Assembly (NCBI GenBank): GCA_016929905.1
Contig: JAFGHX010000433.1
Span: forward strand, 1-64,000
Origin: Kiritimatiellia bacterium
GTDB taxonomy: Bacteria; Verrucomicrobiota; Kiritimatiellia; JAFGHX01
DNA length: 64,000 bases
Direction: 5' to 3'
Part shown: piece after piece, positions 52,583 to 62,700 of the stretch
Layout: every line of letters begins with the position of its first letter
Numbering within the stretch: the stretch's first letter is position 1
Notes under the pieces: generated by a model
Seen by the model: the letters and a program-made list of their open reading frames with translations, nothing else
Databases searched by the model: none
What the model was told of the DNA's origin: nothing
Position numbers and translations under genes: made by a program

Positions 52583-55500
52583 ATGCCGACGCTCACGATA
52601 AACGGCAAACCGGTCGAGGTGCCCGACGGGACAACCATCCTGGCGGCGGCGCGCAGCGTCGAGGTGCACATTCCGACCCTGTGCCATCACGACGCACTGT
52701 CGCCATATGGCGCCTGCCGCGTGTGCCTCGTCGAGGTCGAGCAGCGCGGCCGGACCGAACTAAAGACCTCGTGCAACAATGTCTGTCTGGACGGTATGAC
52801 GATCCGAACGGACACGGAACGAGTCCTGGCCGCGCGGCGGATCATGGTGGAACTGTTGCTGGCGCGCGCACCGGATTCGGAACGAATCCTCGAACTGGCC
52901 AAGGGGCTCGGCCTAACGGGCAGCCGCTTCCCGGCCAAGGACGACCTGTGCATTATGTGCGGGCTGTGTGTGCGGATGTGCGCGGAGCGCATGGGCAAGA
53001 GCGCCGTCAGCTTCGCGCACAAGGGCCAGCGCCGTACGGTCACCACCCCATTCGACGGCATGACCACCGTATGCCAGGTTTGCGGCGCGTGCGAGAGCGT
53101 CTGCCCCACCGGCGCGGTTGATCTCAAGGCCGTGACGACGCGCACGCCGCGGCCGTTGACCTCGCCGTTCGACTGCGAGTTGAGCCCGCGCTCGCCGGTC
53201 TACCGGCTCTATCCGCAGGGCGTGCCGAACTGGCCGGTGATCGACCGCGCGCATTGCGTGCATCTGCAGAAGGACGCCTGCGGCATCTGCCGCGACGTCT
53301 GTGCGGCCGGGGCCATCGATTTCGAGCAGACGGACAAGCGGACGGACATCGAGGTGGGCGCCGTCGTGCTGGCGCCGGGTTTCGACGAATTCATGGCGCG
53401 GCAGGAGTACGACTACGGGTACAGCCGTTACCCGGACGTGGTCAGCAGCATGGAGTTCGAGCGGATCCTGTCGGCGTCCGGGCCCTATGCGGGGCATGTG
53501 CAGCGGCCCTCGGACGGGACGGAGCCGCGGAAGATCGCGTTTTTGCAGTGCGTCGGCTCGCGGGACATCGCCTGCCGCAATCAATACTGTTCGTCGGTCT
53601 GCTGCATGTATGCGATCAAGGAGGCGGTGATCGCCAAGGAACATCTGGGCCAGGCGGACGTGACGATCTACTTCATGGACATGCGCGCGTTCGGCAAGGA
53701 TTTCGACAAGTACTACGAGCGGGCGCGGGACGAGTACGGCGTACGGTTCGTGCGCGCGCGCGTCAGCGACGTGCGGCGCGGGCCGCAAGATGCCGGGCTG
53801 ACGGTGCGCTATGTGGCCGAGGGCGGCGGAGTCGCCGAGGACACGTTCGACATGGTGGTGCTTTCCGTGGGGCTGGAGCCGCCGGCCGAACAGGGCCGGC
53901 TGGCGCGGCTGCTGGGGATCCGGACCGAGCCGAACGGGTTCGTCTGGACACGCGCGACGGACCCGCTGAAGACCTCGCGCGACGGCATCTACGTGGCCGG
54001 CGCGGCCTCGGGTCCGAAGGACATCCCCGAGACGGTCACGCAGGCCAGCGGGGCGGCGGCGGAGGTAGGCATGCTGTTGAGCGGCGCGCGGGGCACGCTG
54101 ACGCAGACCAAGACGTACCCGCCGGAAATCGACGTATCGTACCAGGGCCCGCGGATCGGCGTGTTCGTCTGCCATTGCGGGATTAACATCGGCGGGATCG
54201 TGGATGTGCCGGGCGTGGTCGACTACGCGCGGTCGCTGCCCAACGTGGTGTACGCCGAACGGAACCTGTTCACCTGCTCGCAGGACACGCAGGACAAGAT
54301 CAAGCAGGTCATTACGGAGCAGGGCATCAACCGGGTGGTCGTGGCGTCGTGTTCGCCGCGGACTCATGAGCCGCTGTTCCAGCAGACGATCCGGGAGGTG
54401 GGTCTGAACCCGCACCTGTTCGAGATGGCGAACATCCGGGACCAGTGCTCGTGGGTCCACATGCGCGACAAGGACGCGGCCACGGAGAAGTCGAAGGACC
54501 TGCTCCGTATGGCCGTCGCCAAGGTCCGGACGGCCGTCCCGCTGAAGAGCACGCTGGTGGACGTGCACCCGGAAGCGCTGGTGATCGGCGGCGGCTTGAG
54601 CGGGATGACCGCGGCGCTGTCTTTGGCCGAGCAGGGGTTTCCGGTGACCCTCGTGGAAAAGGCGGACGAACTGGGCGGCAACATGCGGCGGCTGGACGAA
54701 GACATCGAGGGGCGCAAGGTGGCCGAGTGGCTGGCGGGCGTGGAGGCGCGCGTACGCGGGCACGACCGCATCCGCGTCCTCACCCGCTCCCGGCTGGCCG
54801 AGGTGGCGGGGTTCGTCGGGAACTATGAATCGGTCATCGAAACGCTTGAGGGCGAGACGCCCGTGCGCACGACGGTGACCCACGGCGTGGCGGTCCTGGC
54901 CACCGGCGGGGCGGAGAGCAAGCCGGCCGAATACGGGTATGGCAAGACACCGAAGGTGGTGACCCAGCTCGAACTGGAACAGGCGCTCGGGACGAAGGAT
55001 TTCCACGCGCCGGCGCGCGTGGTGATGATCCAGTGCGTGGGCTCGCGGGAAGGCGACCACCCGTATTGCAGCCGGGTCTGCTGTTCGACGGCGGTAAAGA
55101 ACGCGATTCGGTTGAAGAGTCTGAACCCGGGCACCGAAGTGTGTATCCTGTATCGCGACATTCGGACCTACGGCTTGCGCGAGGCCTACTACCAGAAGGC
55201 GCGCGATCTCGGCGTCACGTTCCTGCGCTACGAACTGGAGCAGAAGCCGCAGGTCGCCGTGCGGGGGCGGTCGGTGCGGGTGACGGCGTACGACGCGGTG
55301 ATGGGACGCACGATCCGCCTGCCGGCCGACCTGGTGGTGCTGAGCAGCCGGATCGATCCGAACCCGGACAACGCGGCATTGGCCATGCTGTTCAAAGTGG
55401 CGTTGAACAGCGACGGCTTTTTCCTCGAAGCGCATGCCAAGCTGCGGCCCGTCGACTTCGCGACGGAGGGGGTCTACCTCTGCGGGTTGGCCCACTATCC

Positions 55501-55840
55501 GAAGGACATGTCCGAGACGATTGCCCAGGCCCTGGCCGCCGCCGGGCGGGCGGCGACCGTCCTGAGCAAAGACAAGATCGAGGCGGAAGCGAGGACCTCC
55601 CACGTCAACGAGGCGTTGTGCATGGGATGCGCGGCGTGCGTGGACGTGTGTGCCTACAAGGCGATCGAGATCGACCTGGAAACCGGCCTGGCCCGGGTGA
55701 ACGAGGCCGTCTGCAAGGGCTGCGGCGCCTGCGCGGCCACCTGCCGCAGCGGCGCGATCGACTTGCGGGGGTTCAGGGACAAACAGATTCTGGACGTTCT
55801 GAGCACGGCGGGTGTGCGGCTCGCGAGGCGCGAAGCCTAG
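52583..55840 (+). CDS. NuoG N-terminal domain fused to HdrA C-terminal part and a second HdrA module
   Basis: About 1085 residues. 1-190: NuoG/HydA-type N-terminus with 2Fe-2S Cys34, 45, 48, 64 and 4Fe-4S motifs CIMCGLCVRMC (123-133) and CQVCGACESVC (164-174). 196-515: an HdrA that starts in mid-domain (PQGVPNWPVIDRAHC, then CGICRDVC, FLQCVGSRD, CCMYAIKEAV), lacking the GxGxxG half, which is instead fused to NuoE upstream. 535-1000: a second complete HdrA module (VFVCHCGINIGG, ALVIGGGLSGMTAA, IQCVGSRE). About 1010-1065: two 4Fe-4S motifs. Start chosen by GGGAG ten bases upstream; an ATG three codons earlier is too close to it. Confidence 0.9.
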   Translation: MPTLTINGKPVEVPDGTTILAAARSVEVHIPTLCHHDALSPYGACRVCLVEVEQRGRTELKTSCNNVCLDGMTIRTDTERVLAARRIMVELLLARAPDSERILELAKGLGLTGSRFPAKDDLCIMCGLCVRMCAERMGKSAVSFAHKGQRRTVTTPFDGMTTVCQVCGACESVCPTGAVDLKAVTTRTPRPLTSPFDCELSPRSPVYRLYPQGVPNWPVIDRAHCVHLQKDACGICRDVCAAGAIDFEQTDKRTDIEVGAVVLAPGFDEFMARQEYDYGYSRYPDVVSSMEFERILSASGPYAGHVQRPSDGTEPRKIAFLQCVGSRDIACRNQYCSSVCCMYAIKEAVIAKEHLGQADVTIYFMDMRAFGKDFDKYYERARDEYGVRFVRARVSDVRRGPQDAGLTVRYVAEGGGVAEDTFDMVVLSVGLEPPAEQGRLARLLGIRTEPNGFVWTRATDPLKTSRDGIYVAGAASGPKDIPETVTQASGAAAEVGMLLSGARGTLTQTKTYPPEIDVSYQGPRIGVFVCHCGINIGGIVDVPGVVDYARSLPNVVYAERNLFTCSQDTQDKIKQVITEQGINRVVVASCSPRTHEPLFQQTIREVGLNPHLFEMANIRDQCSWVHMRDKDAATEKSKDLLRMAVAKVRTAVPLKSTLVDVHPEALVIGGGLSGMTAALSLAEQGFPVTLVEKADELGGNMRRLDEDIEGRKVAEWLAGVEARVRGHDRIRVLTRSRLAEVAGFVGNYESVIETLEGETPVRTTVTHGVAVLATGGAESKPAEYGYGKTPKVVTQLELEQALGTKDFHAPARVVMIQCVGSREGDHPYCSRVCCSTAVKNAIRLKSLNPGTEVCILYRDIRTYGLREAYYQKARDLGVTFLRYELEQKPQVAVRGRSVRVTAYDAVMGRTIRLPADLVVLSSRIDPNPDNAALAMLFKVALNSDGFFLEAHAKLRPVDFATEGVYLCGLAHYPKDMSETIAQALAAAGRAATVLSKDKIEAEARTSHVNEALCMGCAACVDVCAYKAIEIDLETGLARVNEAVCKGCGACAATCRSGAIDLRGFRDKQILDVLSTAGVRLARREA

Positions 55841-55856
55841 CCGGAACGGCGAAGCC

Positions 55857-56297
55857 ATGGCGAAAGAAACGAACCATGCGGATTGGGAGCCACGGATCGT
55901 GGCGTTCCTGTGCAACTGGTGCTCCTATGCCGGGGCCGACCTGGCGGGAATCGGCAGGCTGCAGTATCCGCCGAACGTCCGAATTGTCCGGGTGCCCTGC
56001 TCGGGCCGGGTGAACCCGCTCTACATTCTGAAAGCGTTCCAGGAAGGCGCCGACTGCGTCCTGGTTTCCGGGTGTCACCCGGGCGATTGCCACTACATCA
56101 GCGGCAACCTGGTGGCACGGCGCAAGTTCGCGATGATCAAGCGGTTTCTGGAATATGTCGGGATCGAGCCGGAACGAGTCCAGTTCTCCTGGGTGTCCGC
56201 CGCCGAGGGGCCGCGTTTTGCGGCGCTGATCCGGCAGGTGACGGCGGGGGTGAAGCCGCTCGGCCCGGCGCCGGCGCTCGTCAAGCGCCGGGAGTAG
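55857..56297 (+). CDS. mvhD: MvhD/FrhD-type hydrogenase iron-sulfur subunit
   Basis: A 146-residue 2Fe-2S protein that docks on HdrA and delivers electrons. Conserved Cys are in FLCNWCSYAGADLAG, RVPCSGRVN and SGCHPGDCHYISGN. It lies 16 bases after the NuoG/HdrA gene. A related domain is fused to the end of the 44641 protein, so the locus carries two MvhD versions. Confidence 0.95.
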   Translation: MAKETNHADWEPRIVAFLCNWCSYAGADLAGIGRLQYPPNVRIVRVPCSGRVNPLYILKAFQEGADCVLVSGCHPGDCHYISGNLVARRKFAMIKRFLEYVGIEPERVQFSWVSAAEGPRFAALIRQVTAGVKPLGPAPALVKRRE

Positions 56298-56349
56298 AGC
56301 GGGGCCCCGGCGAGACGGACGGGGACGGGGAGCAGGCGGGACGTTGACG

Positions 56350-57261
56350 ATGGAAGAAGCGGAGAAAAAGCTCAGAGCGGCTGTCCGGAGCCTTTTCGCG
56401 GACGGCAAGGCGGACTTGGTCATCGGGTTCGAGGCGGGCACCCTGCCCGGCCGCACGCGGCCCTGCTTCGTGCGGAGCGGGGAAGAAGCCGAGCGCTTGG
56501 TCTGGGACGGGACGTGTTCGAACAACCTGGCCGTCTACCTGCCGGAACTGTACCGCAAGAAGCCGGTGAAGCGCGGCCAGGAACCGCCGCCGCCCCCGAA
56601 GATCGGGATCGTGGTGAAAGGCTGCGACGCGCTTTCGATCGCGCTGCTCGTGCGGGAGAAGCAGGTGCCCCGCGAGCACCTGGTTGTCATCGGCATGCCC
56701 TGCCAGGGCATCGTGGACCCGAAGACCGGCAAGGTGTACCCCTCCTGCGAGGCATGCCGCCACCCCGTGGCCGAGGACGCGGATGTCGCGATCGAGGGGC
56801 CGGCGCGGGAGGCGTCCTCCGTCCCGTTTGCCGAAGTCGACGCCTTCGAGAAGAAACCGATCGAAGAACGGCGCGCGTATTTTCTGCAGGAGATGAGCAA
56901 GTGTATCCGCTGCTATGCGTGCCGGGAGGCCTGCCCGAACTGCTACTGCAAGGAGTGCTTCGCGGAGCGAACCGAGCCGAGATGGGTTGAGACGGGGGAC
57001 GATCTGTCGGACACGATCATCTACCACCTGGGCCGGATGTTCCACCAGGCCGGCCGGTGTGTCGGCTGCGACGCCTGCTCCAGAGCGTGTCCGGTCGGCG
57101 TGGATCTTCGCACGTTCACGCACAAGCTGGCGAAGGACGCGAAGGAACTGTTCGATTTCAGTATCGGGTTCTCACCCGACGAGAAGGCGCTGCTCTCCTC
57201 GTTCACGGCGGAAGACAGCGATACGTTCATCACGGACCCGGACAAGAAGAGCAAGCGATGA
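56350..57261 (+). CDS. 4Fe-4S protein with FrhB-like N-terminal region
   Basis: A 303-residue protein. Residues about 70-115 (GIVVKGCDALSIALLVREKQ..VIGMPCQGIVDP) resemble the F420-hydrogenase/dehydrogenase beta family. Residues about 185-265 hold two Cys clusters, CIRCYACREACPNCYCKECF and CVGCDACSRACPVGVD. Such proteins accompany Hdr/MvhD or Asr-type modules in sulfate reducers, probably as an electron adaptor. A TTG two codons upstream is an alternative start with better ribosome-site spacing. Exact function is not known to me. Confidence 0.75.
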   Translation: MEEAEKKLRAAVRSLFADGKADLVIGFEAGTLPGRTRPCFVRSGEEAERLVWDGTCSNNLAVYLPELYRKKPVKRGQEPPPPPKIGIVVKGCDALSIALLVREKQVPREHLVVIGMPCQGIVDPKTGKVYPSCEACRHPVAEDADVAIEGPAREASSVPFAEVDAFEKKPIEERRAYFLQEMSKCIRCYACREACPNCYCKECFAERTEPRWVETGDDLSDTIIYHLGRMFHQAGRCVGCDACSRACPVGVDLRTFTHKLAKDAKELFDFSIGFSPDEKALLSSFTAEDSDTFITDPDKKSKR

Positions 57262-57313
57262 GCGGTGTTCAGTCGGGGGCAGACGCGGTGAGGGACGGAA
57301 GTCGGAAACGGGC

Positions 57314-58345
57314 ATGAAACGGGGCACAGTCAAGACGTCGGAACTGGGCAAGCTGCTGGAGGCGGCCGCGGCGGGGCGCAAGGTGTATGCTCCGCAGGCG
57401 GCCGAAGGCGACATCGATCTGCTCGAGTGGCAGCCGGGCCGGGCGGTGACGCTGGACTTCGAGAACGTGACGCGGTCGCCCAAGCGCCTGTTTTTCCCGC
57501 AGTGCGACGTGCTCTGCCGGTTTGACGGCGAGACGCTGCGTGACGTTCCCCTGCCCGACGAGCCGTTCGTCGTGTTCGGCGTACGGCCCTGCGATGCGCG
57601 GGCGCTGGCGTGCCTGGACAAGATCTTCGGCGAGTTCGGCGGGCAACGCGACCCCTACTACTGCCGGCGGCGGGAGAATGCCGTGGTGGTGTCGCTGGCG
57701 TGCGCGAAGCCGTGCGGGACCTGTTTCTGCACCTCGGTCGGCGGAGACCCGGCGGGCGCGGCGGGGGCGGATGTCGCGGCATTCCCGCTGGGCAAGGTCG
57801 TGCTGCTGGAGGCCGTCACCGCGAAGGGCGAGGCGTTCCTCGATGCGTGCGGGCCGCATCTGGCCGAGCCGTCGGACTCGGACATGCAAGCGCGGGACGA
57901 GGCCGTGCAAAAGGCGCGCGCGGCGGTCGCCGCGCTGGACGTCGAACTGGCGGCGCTGAAGGACAAGCTCGCGACGGCCTTCCATGCCAAGGTCTGGGAT
58001 TCGATCGCGGAAGTGTGTCGCGGCTGCGGCCTGTGCACGTATCTCTGCCCCACCTGCCATTGTTTCGACATCGCCGACGAAACCAAGGACGGCCGGGGCC
58101 GCCGGGTCCGCACGTGGGATTCGTGCCAATTCGCGCTGTTCACGCTGCATGCGTCCGGGCATAACCCGCGCCCGGCGAAGACGCAGCGGATGCGCCAGCG
58201 CATTCTGCACAAATTTCTCTATACCGTCGACAACCTGGACGAGGTTTTCTGCGTGGGTTGCGGCCGCTGCGTGACGCATTGCCCGGTGAATCTCGATATT
58301 CGCGAAGCGCTGAAGCGGCTCGCCGAATCGGACACGCCAACATGA
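57314..58345 (+). CDS. AsrA/sulfhydrogenase-beta-like 4Fe-4S subunit
   Basis: A 343-residue Fe-S protein of the anaerobic sulfite reductase subunit A / sulfhydrogenase beta family. The N-terminal domain has FGVRPCDARALACLDKIF and CAKPCGTCFCTSVGGDP. Two C-terminal clusters are CRGCGLCTYLCPTCHCF (near 235) and CVGCGRCVTHCPVNL (near 313). It pairs with the following AsrB-like gene (4-base ATGA overlap) as an NAD(P)H-linked electron input/output module. No AsrC or hydrogenase catalytic subunit is near, so the partner is likely the Hdr/MetFV or formate dehydrogenase system. Confidence 0.88.
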   Translation: MKRGTVKTSELGKLLEAAAAGRKVYAPQAAEGDIDLLEWQPGRAVTLDFENVTRSPKRLFFPQCDVLCRFDGETLRDVPLPDEPFVVFGVRPCDARALACLDKIFGEFGGQRDPYYCRRRENAVVVSLACAKPCGTCFCTSVGGDPAGAAGADVAAFPLGKVVLLEAVTAKGEAFLDACGPHLAEPSDSDMQARDEAVQKARAAVAALDVELAALKDKLATAFHAKVWDSIAEVCRGCGLCTYLCPTCHCFDIADETKDGRGRRVRTWDSCQFALFTLHASGHNPRPAKTQRMRQRILHKFLYTVDNLDEVFCVGCGRCVTHCPVNLDIREALKRLAESDTPT

Positions 58346-59184
58346 CAAAGAATCCCTACGTACCGTATCCGGTGACGATCGCGGAGATCACGATCGAGAA
58401 CGAGGCCAAGGACCTCAAGACGTTCAAGCTCGTGTTCGACCACGAGCCGGACCGCGCGGCTTTCTCGTATCTGCCGGGTCAGTTCGCGGAACTGTCCCTT
58501 TTCGGCTACGGGGAAGCGCCCGTCGGGATAGCCTCCTCGCCGACGGAGCAGGAATTCGTCATGTTTTCGGTGAAGCGGGCGGGGGTCGTGACCTCCGAAC
58601 TGCACAGGTCGGAGCCCGGCCGCAAGATGGGCGTGCGCGGACCGCTGGGCAACCCGTTCCCATGGGACCGCATGGAGGGGTGCAGCATCGTGGTGGTCGG
58701 CGGCGGGTTCGCCTTTACGACGCTGCGCTCGGCCATCACGTACATGCTGGCGCCCGATCAGCGGAGCCGGTTCAAGACCATCACGGTGATCTACGGCGCC
58801 AGGAGCCCCGGCGAATTGATGTACAAGCCTACCCTGAAAGAGTGGGAGAAGAGTCCGGACCTCGACCTGTGCGTGACGGTGGACAAGGGCGAGGACGGGT
58901 GGACGGGCCGGGAAGGGTTTGTGCCGGCGGTTCTCGAGCAGGTCGGTCCGAGCGCGGAGAACGCGATCTGCCTGGTGTGCGGGCCGCCCATCATGATCAA
59001 ATTCACCATGCCGGTCCTTCGCAAGTTGGGCTTTGCCGAGCGCGACATCTTTCTATCGCTCGAAATGCGCATGAAATGCGGAATAGGCAAGTGCGGACGC
59101 TGCAATATCGGCCGGAAGTACGTATGCATCGACGGGCCCGTATTCAGCTGTGAGGAGTTGTCCGCGCTGCCCGCGGAGTTTTGA
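58342..59184 (+). CDS. AsrB/sulfhydrogenase-gamma-like FAD/NAD(P) reductase
   Basis: A 280-residue ferredoxin-NAD(P) reductase-type flavoprotein. FAD domain at 1-100 (YLPGQFAELSLFG), NAD(P) domain with VVVGGGFAFTTLRS and LVCGPPIMIKF, and a C-terminal 2Fe-2S site CGIGKCGRCNIGRKYVC. It resembles dihydroorotate dehydrogenase electron-transfer subunit and AsrB. It should carry electrons between NAD(P)H and the AsrA-like protein. Confidence 0.9.
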   Translation: MTKNPYVPYPVTIAEITIENEAKDLKTFKLVFDHEPDRAAFSYLPGQFAELSLFGYGEAPVGIASSPTEQEFVMFSVKRAGVVTSELHRSEPGRKMGVRGPLGNPFPWDRMEGCSIVVVGGGFAFTTLRSAITYMLAPDQRSRFKTITVIYGARSPGELMYKPTLKEWEKSPDLDLCVTVDKGEDGWTGREGFVPAVLEQVGPSAENAICLVCGPPIMIKFTMPVLRKLGFAERDIFLSLEMRMKCGIGKCGRCNIGRKYVCIDGPVFSCEELSALPAEF

Positions 59185-59247
59185 AACGGCGCCGTCCCGT
59201 CACCCCCAGTCCCGTCTCAGCCGGGACGCGCGAAAGGGGAGGCACGC

Positions 59248-59721
59248 ATGCAGGCCACGGAAGAGAACGAACTCCAGAACCGGGTGAATCAGGTTCTCGC
59301 CCGTTATCACGGAGAACGCAGCGAGCTCATTCCCATCCTTCAGGCTGTTCAGGAGGCCGTCGGCTACATTCCTCAGGCGGCGATGCAGGCGACGGCCAGA
59401 TTCCTGCGCGTGCCCGAAAGCACCGTCTACGGGGTCGTGACCTTCTACGCGCAGTTCTATCTGACCCGCCAGGGCAAACACAAGATTCGCGTCTGCCGGG
59501 GCACCGCCTGCCATGTACGGGGCAGCCGCCGGATTCTGCAAGCGCTGGAGCGCAAGCTTGCCATCAAGCCGGGCCAAACGACACCGGACTACACGTTCAC
59601 GCTGGAAACGGTCGCGTGCTTTGGCTCCTGCGCGTTGGCGCCCGTGGTGGTCGTGGATGGAAGAGTGTACGGAAAAATGACGCCGCAACAGGCGGTCAAG
59701 ATTGTGGAATCGCTCGCGTGA
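59248..59721 (+). CDS. nuoE: NuoE-like 2Fe-2S subunit
   Basis: A 157-residue thioredoxin-like ferredoxin (HydC/HndA type) with four Cys ligands in VCRGTACHVRGS and ACFGSCALAP. Unlike the copy at 49769 it is not fused to HdrA. GGGAGG precedes the ATG. Its stop overlaps the GTG of the following NuoF fusion. Confidence 0.95.
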   Translation: MQATEENELQNRVNQVLARYHGERSELIPILQAVQEAVGYIPQAAMQATARFLRVPESTVYGVVTFYAQFYLTRQGKHKIRVCRGTACHVRGSRRILQALERKLAIKPGQTTPDYTFTLETVACFGSCALAPVVVVDGRVYGKMTPQQAVKIVESLA

Positions 59722-62700
59722 GATACGAAGCCATTCAGGAGAAGTCCGCAGCCGCGTGGCAGACGTTCACCGACCCGAATCGGCCGCGTATTCTGGTGGG
59801 GGCCGGCACCTGCGGAAAGGCGGCCGGCGCGGACAGCATTCTGGCCGCTATCCGGGACCGGTTCGGCTCTCTCGGCCAAGAGGTGGGATTGTATGAGGTC
59901 GGCTGCCTCGGGCTCTGCTATGCGGAGCCCCTTGTTGACCTGAGCCGGCCGGGCGGCCCGCGCGTGCTGTACGGCTCGGTGTCGGCCGGGCAGATAGCGG
60001 ACCTGCTCGACGCATTCTTCCGAAGAGGCGATCTGCGCCCCGATCTGGCGCTCGCGGTGCTCGAGGGCGAATCCGTGGAGGGGATCCCCTCGCTTGGCGA
60101 ACTGCCGATGATGGCCGGGCAGGTGCGCGTGGCACTGCGGAACTGCGGTTGGATCGACCCGGAGAACATCGACCATTACGTGGCGCGCGGCGGCTATGCG
60201 GGCGTGGCCAAGGCGCTGAACATGCAGCCGTCCGAAGTCATCGAGGCCGTCAAGGCGTCGGGACTGCGCGGACGCGGCGGGGCCGGTTTTCCGACGGGTC
60301 TGAAGTGGGAGTTCTGCCGAAAGGCCACCGGCGCTCAGAAATACATGGTCTGCAACGCCGACGAGGGGGATCCCGGCGCGTTCATGGACCGCGCGGTGTT
60401 GGAAAGCGATCCCCATTCCGTCATCGAGGGACTGGTGATCGCCGCCTATGCGATCGGGGCGAGCGAGGGCTATATCTACACGCGGGCAGAGTATCCGCTG
60501 GCCATTCAACGGCTCCGCAAGGCGATTGCCCAGGCCCAGGAGGCGGGACTGCTGGGGCCGGCAATCCTCGGTTCGTCGTTCTCCTTCAACGTGCACATCA
60601 AGGAAGGGGCCGGCGCCTTCGTCTGCGGCGAGGAAACGGCGCTGATCGCGTCCATCGAAGGCAAGCGCGGCATGCCGAATCCGCGCCCGCCGTTCCCGGC
60701 TCAGCGCGGAATTTTCGGGAAGCCGACGAACATCAACAACGTGGAAACGCTGGCTCAGGTTCCCGTCATTCTGGCGCAAGGCAGCGCGGCGGTGGCCCGG
60801 TACGGGACGGAGAAGAGCCGGGGGACCAAGACGTTCGCATTGGCCGGCAAAGTGAGACGGACGGGTCTGATCGAGGTGCCCCTGGGCATGACGCTGCGGC
60901 AAATCGTCTTCGACATCGGGGGCGGAATACCGGAGAACAAGCGAATCAAGGCTGTCCAGACCGGCGGGCCGTCCGGCGGCTGTATTCCGGCGAATCTGCT
61001 CGATACGCCTGTGGATTACGAACGACTGGCGGAAGCCGGCGCCATCATGGGCTCGGGCGGCATGGTGGTGATGGACGAAGACACCTGCATGGTCGACACA
61101 GCCCGGTTCTTCCTCGAGTTCACGCAAAACGAGTCCTGCGGAAAATGCGCTCCGTGCCGGCTCGGCACCCGGCAGATGCTCGCCATTCTCGACCGGATCT
61201 CATCGGGAGCGGGCCGGACGGACGACATCGACATACTGCTCGAACTCGCGGAGTCGGTCAAACGCGGCTCGCTTTGCGGGCTCGGGCAGACCGTGCCGAA
61301 CCCGGTCCTGACGACCATTCGCTATTTCAGGGACGAATACGAATCTCATATTCTCGATCGAAAATGCCCGGCCGCGGTATGCCGCGGCTTGGTGAGCGCG
61401 CCGTGCAAACACACGTGCCCGGCGGGCGTCGATGTACCCCGCTATGTGCGGTGCATCGCCGAAGAACGGTACGCGGACGCACTGGACGTGATTCGCGAGA
61501 AGCTGCCCCTGCCCGCCATCTGCGGCTATGTCTGCTTCCATCCCTGCGAGACCAAGTGCAGGCGCCGGCAACTGGACGACCCGATCGCGGTCCGCGCCTT
61601 GAAGCGGTTTGCCGCGGAGCACGGCGTGAAGCGGCGCAGAAAACGCAGTCCGCGCCGGCCGCCGACCGGCAAACGCGTTGCCGTGGTCGGCTCGGGCCCG
61701 GCGGGCCTCACGGCCGCCTACTATCTGGGCAAGCGCGGGCACAAGGTGACGATATTCGAGCGCGATGCCGAGCCCGGCGGCACGCTGCGCACGGGGATTC
61801 CGGCGTTCCGATTGCCGCGAGCCGTGATCGACGAAGAGATCCGGGAAATCCGGAAGTCGGCGGGGGTCCGGATCCGGACGCATGCGAACGTGTCGTCGGT
61901 CCGCAAGCTGCTCAAGCGCGGCTACGACGCGGTTCTGCTGGCCTACGGCGCGCAGCAGGGCTTGAAGACGGGAATCGAGGGCGAGGACCTGCCGCAGGTG
62001 TTCGATGCGCTCGGTTTCCTGAGGCAGATCAATGCGGACAAGCCCGTAGAGGTCGGCAAGCGCGTTGTTGTCGTCGGCGGCGGCAGCTCCGCGATGGACG
62101 CGGCTCGCGCCGCCTGCCGCGCGGGGGCGGAAAGCGTGCGTGTCCTCTATCGCCGGACCCGCGAGGACATGCCGGCGGCCGAGGAGGAAGTGGAAGAAGC
62201 CATGGAAGAAGATGTGCAGCTGGCGTTCCTCGTCGCGCCCGTCAGAATCACACACAAGAATGGACATTTATCGATCGAGTGTGTCCGCATGCGCCAGGGG
62301 GCCATGGATCGGAGCGGGCGGCGCAGCCCTGTGCCGATCGAGGGCAGCGCCTTTCACATCGAGGCGGACTCCGTCATCATGGCGGTCGGCCAGACGCCGG
62401 AAAGCCTGCCGGAACCGGACTGCGCGGCCGACAGACGCGGCCGGATCGAAGTCGAACGCCAGACGCTTGCCACGAGCTGTCCGGGCGTCTTCGCGGCCGG
62501 GGACGTGGTAACCGGGCCCGCCACCGTCATCGAGGCCGTCGGCGCGGGCCGGCGCGCGGCAACCGCAATCGACCGGTACTTGGGCGGCGACGGCGACATC
62601 GACGAAACACTCGCGCCGCCGGAAGAGGGTCTGGGCGAGGGCGTGATGGAAGAACAGGAAGAACGGCGACGCGAAGTCGTCCCCAAACGCAGCGCCGCCG

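Noticed and set aside
49769..55840. Frameshift or degraded hdrA
   Set aside because: Each part has its own start codon and is joined in frame to a complete partner domain with intact cofactor ligands; the intervening nuoF is intact. Decay would not give three full fusions, though an assembly error still needs read support to exclude.
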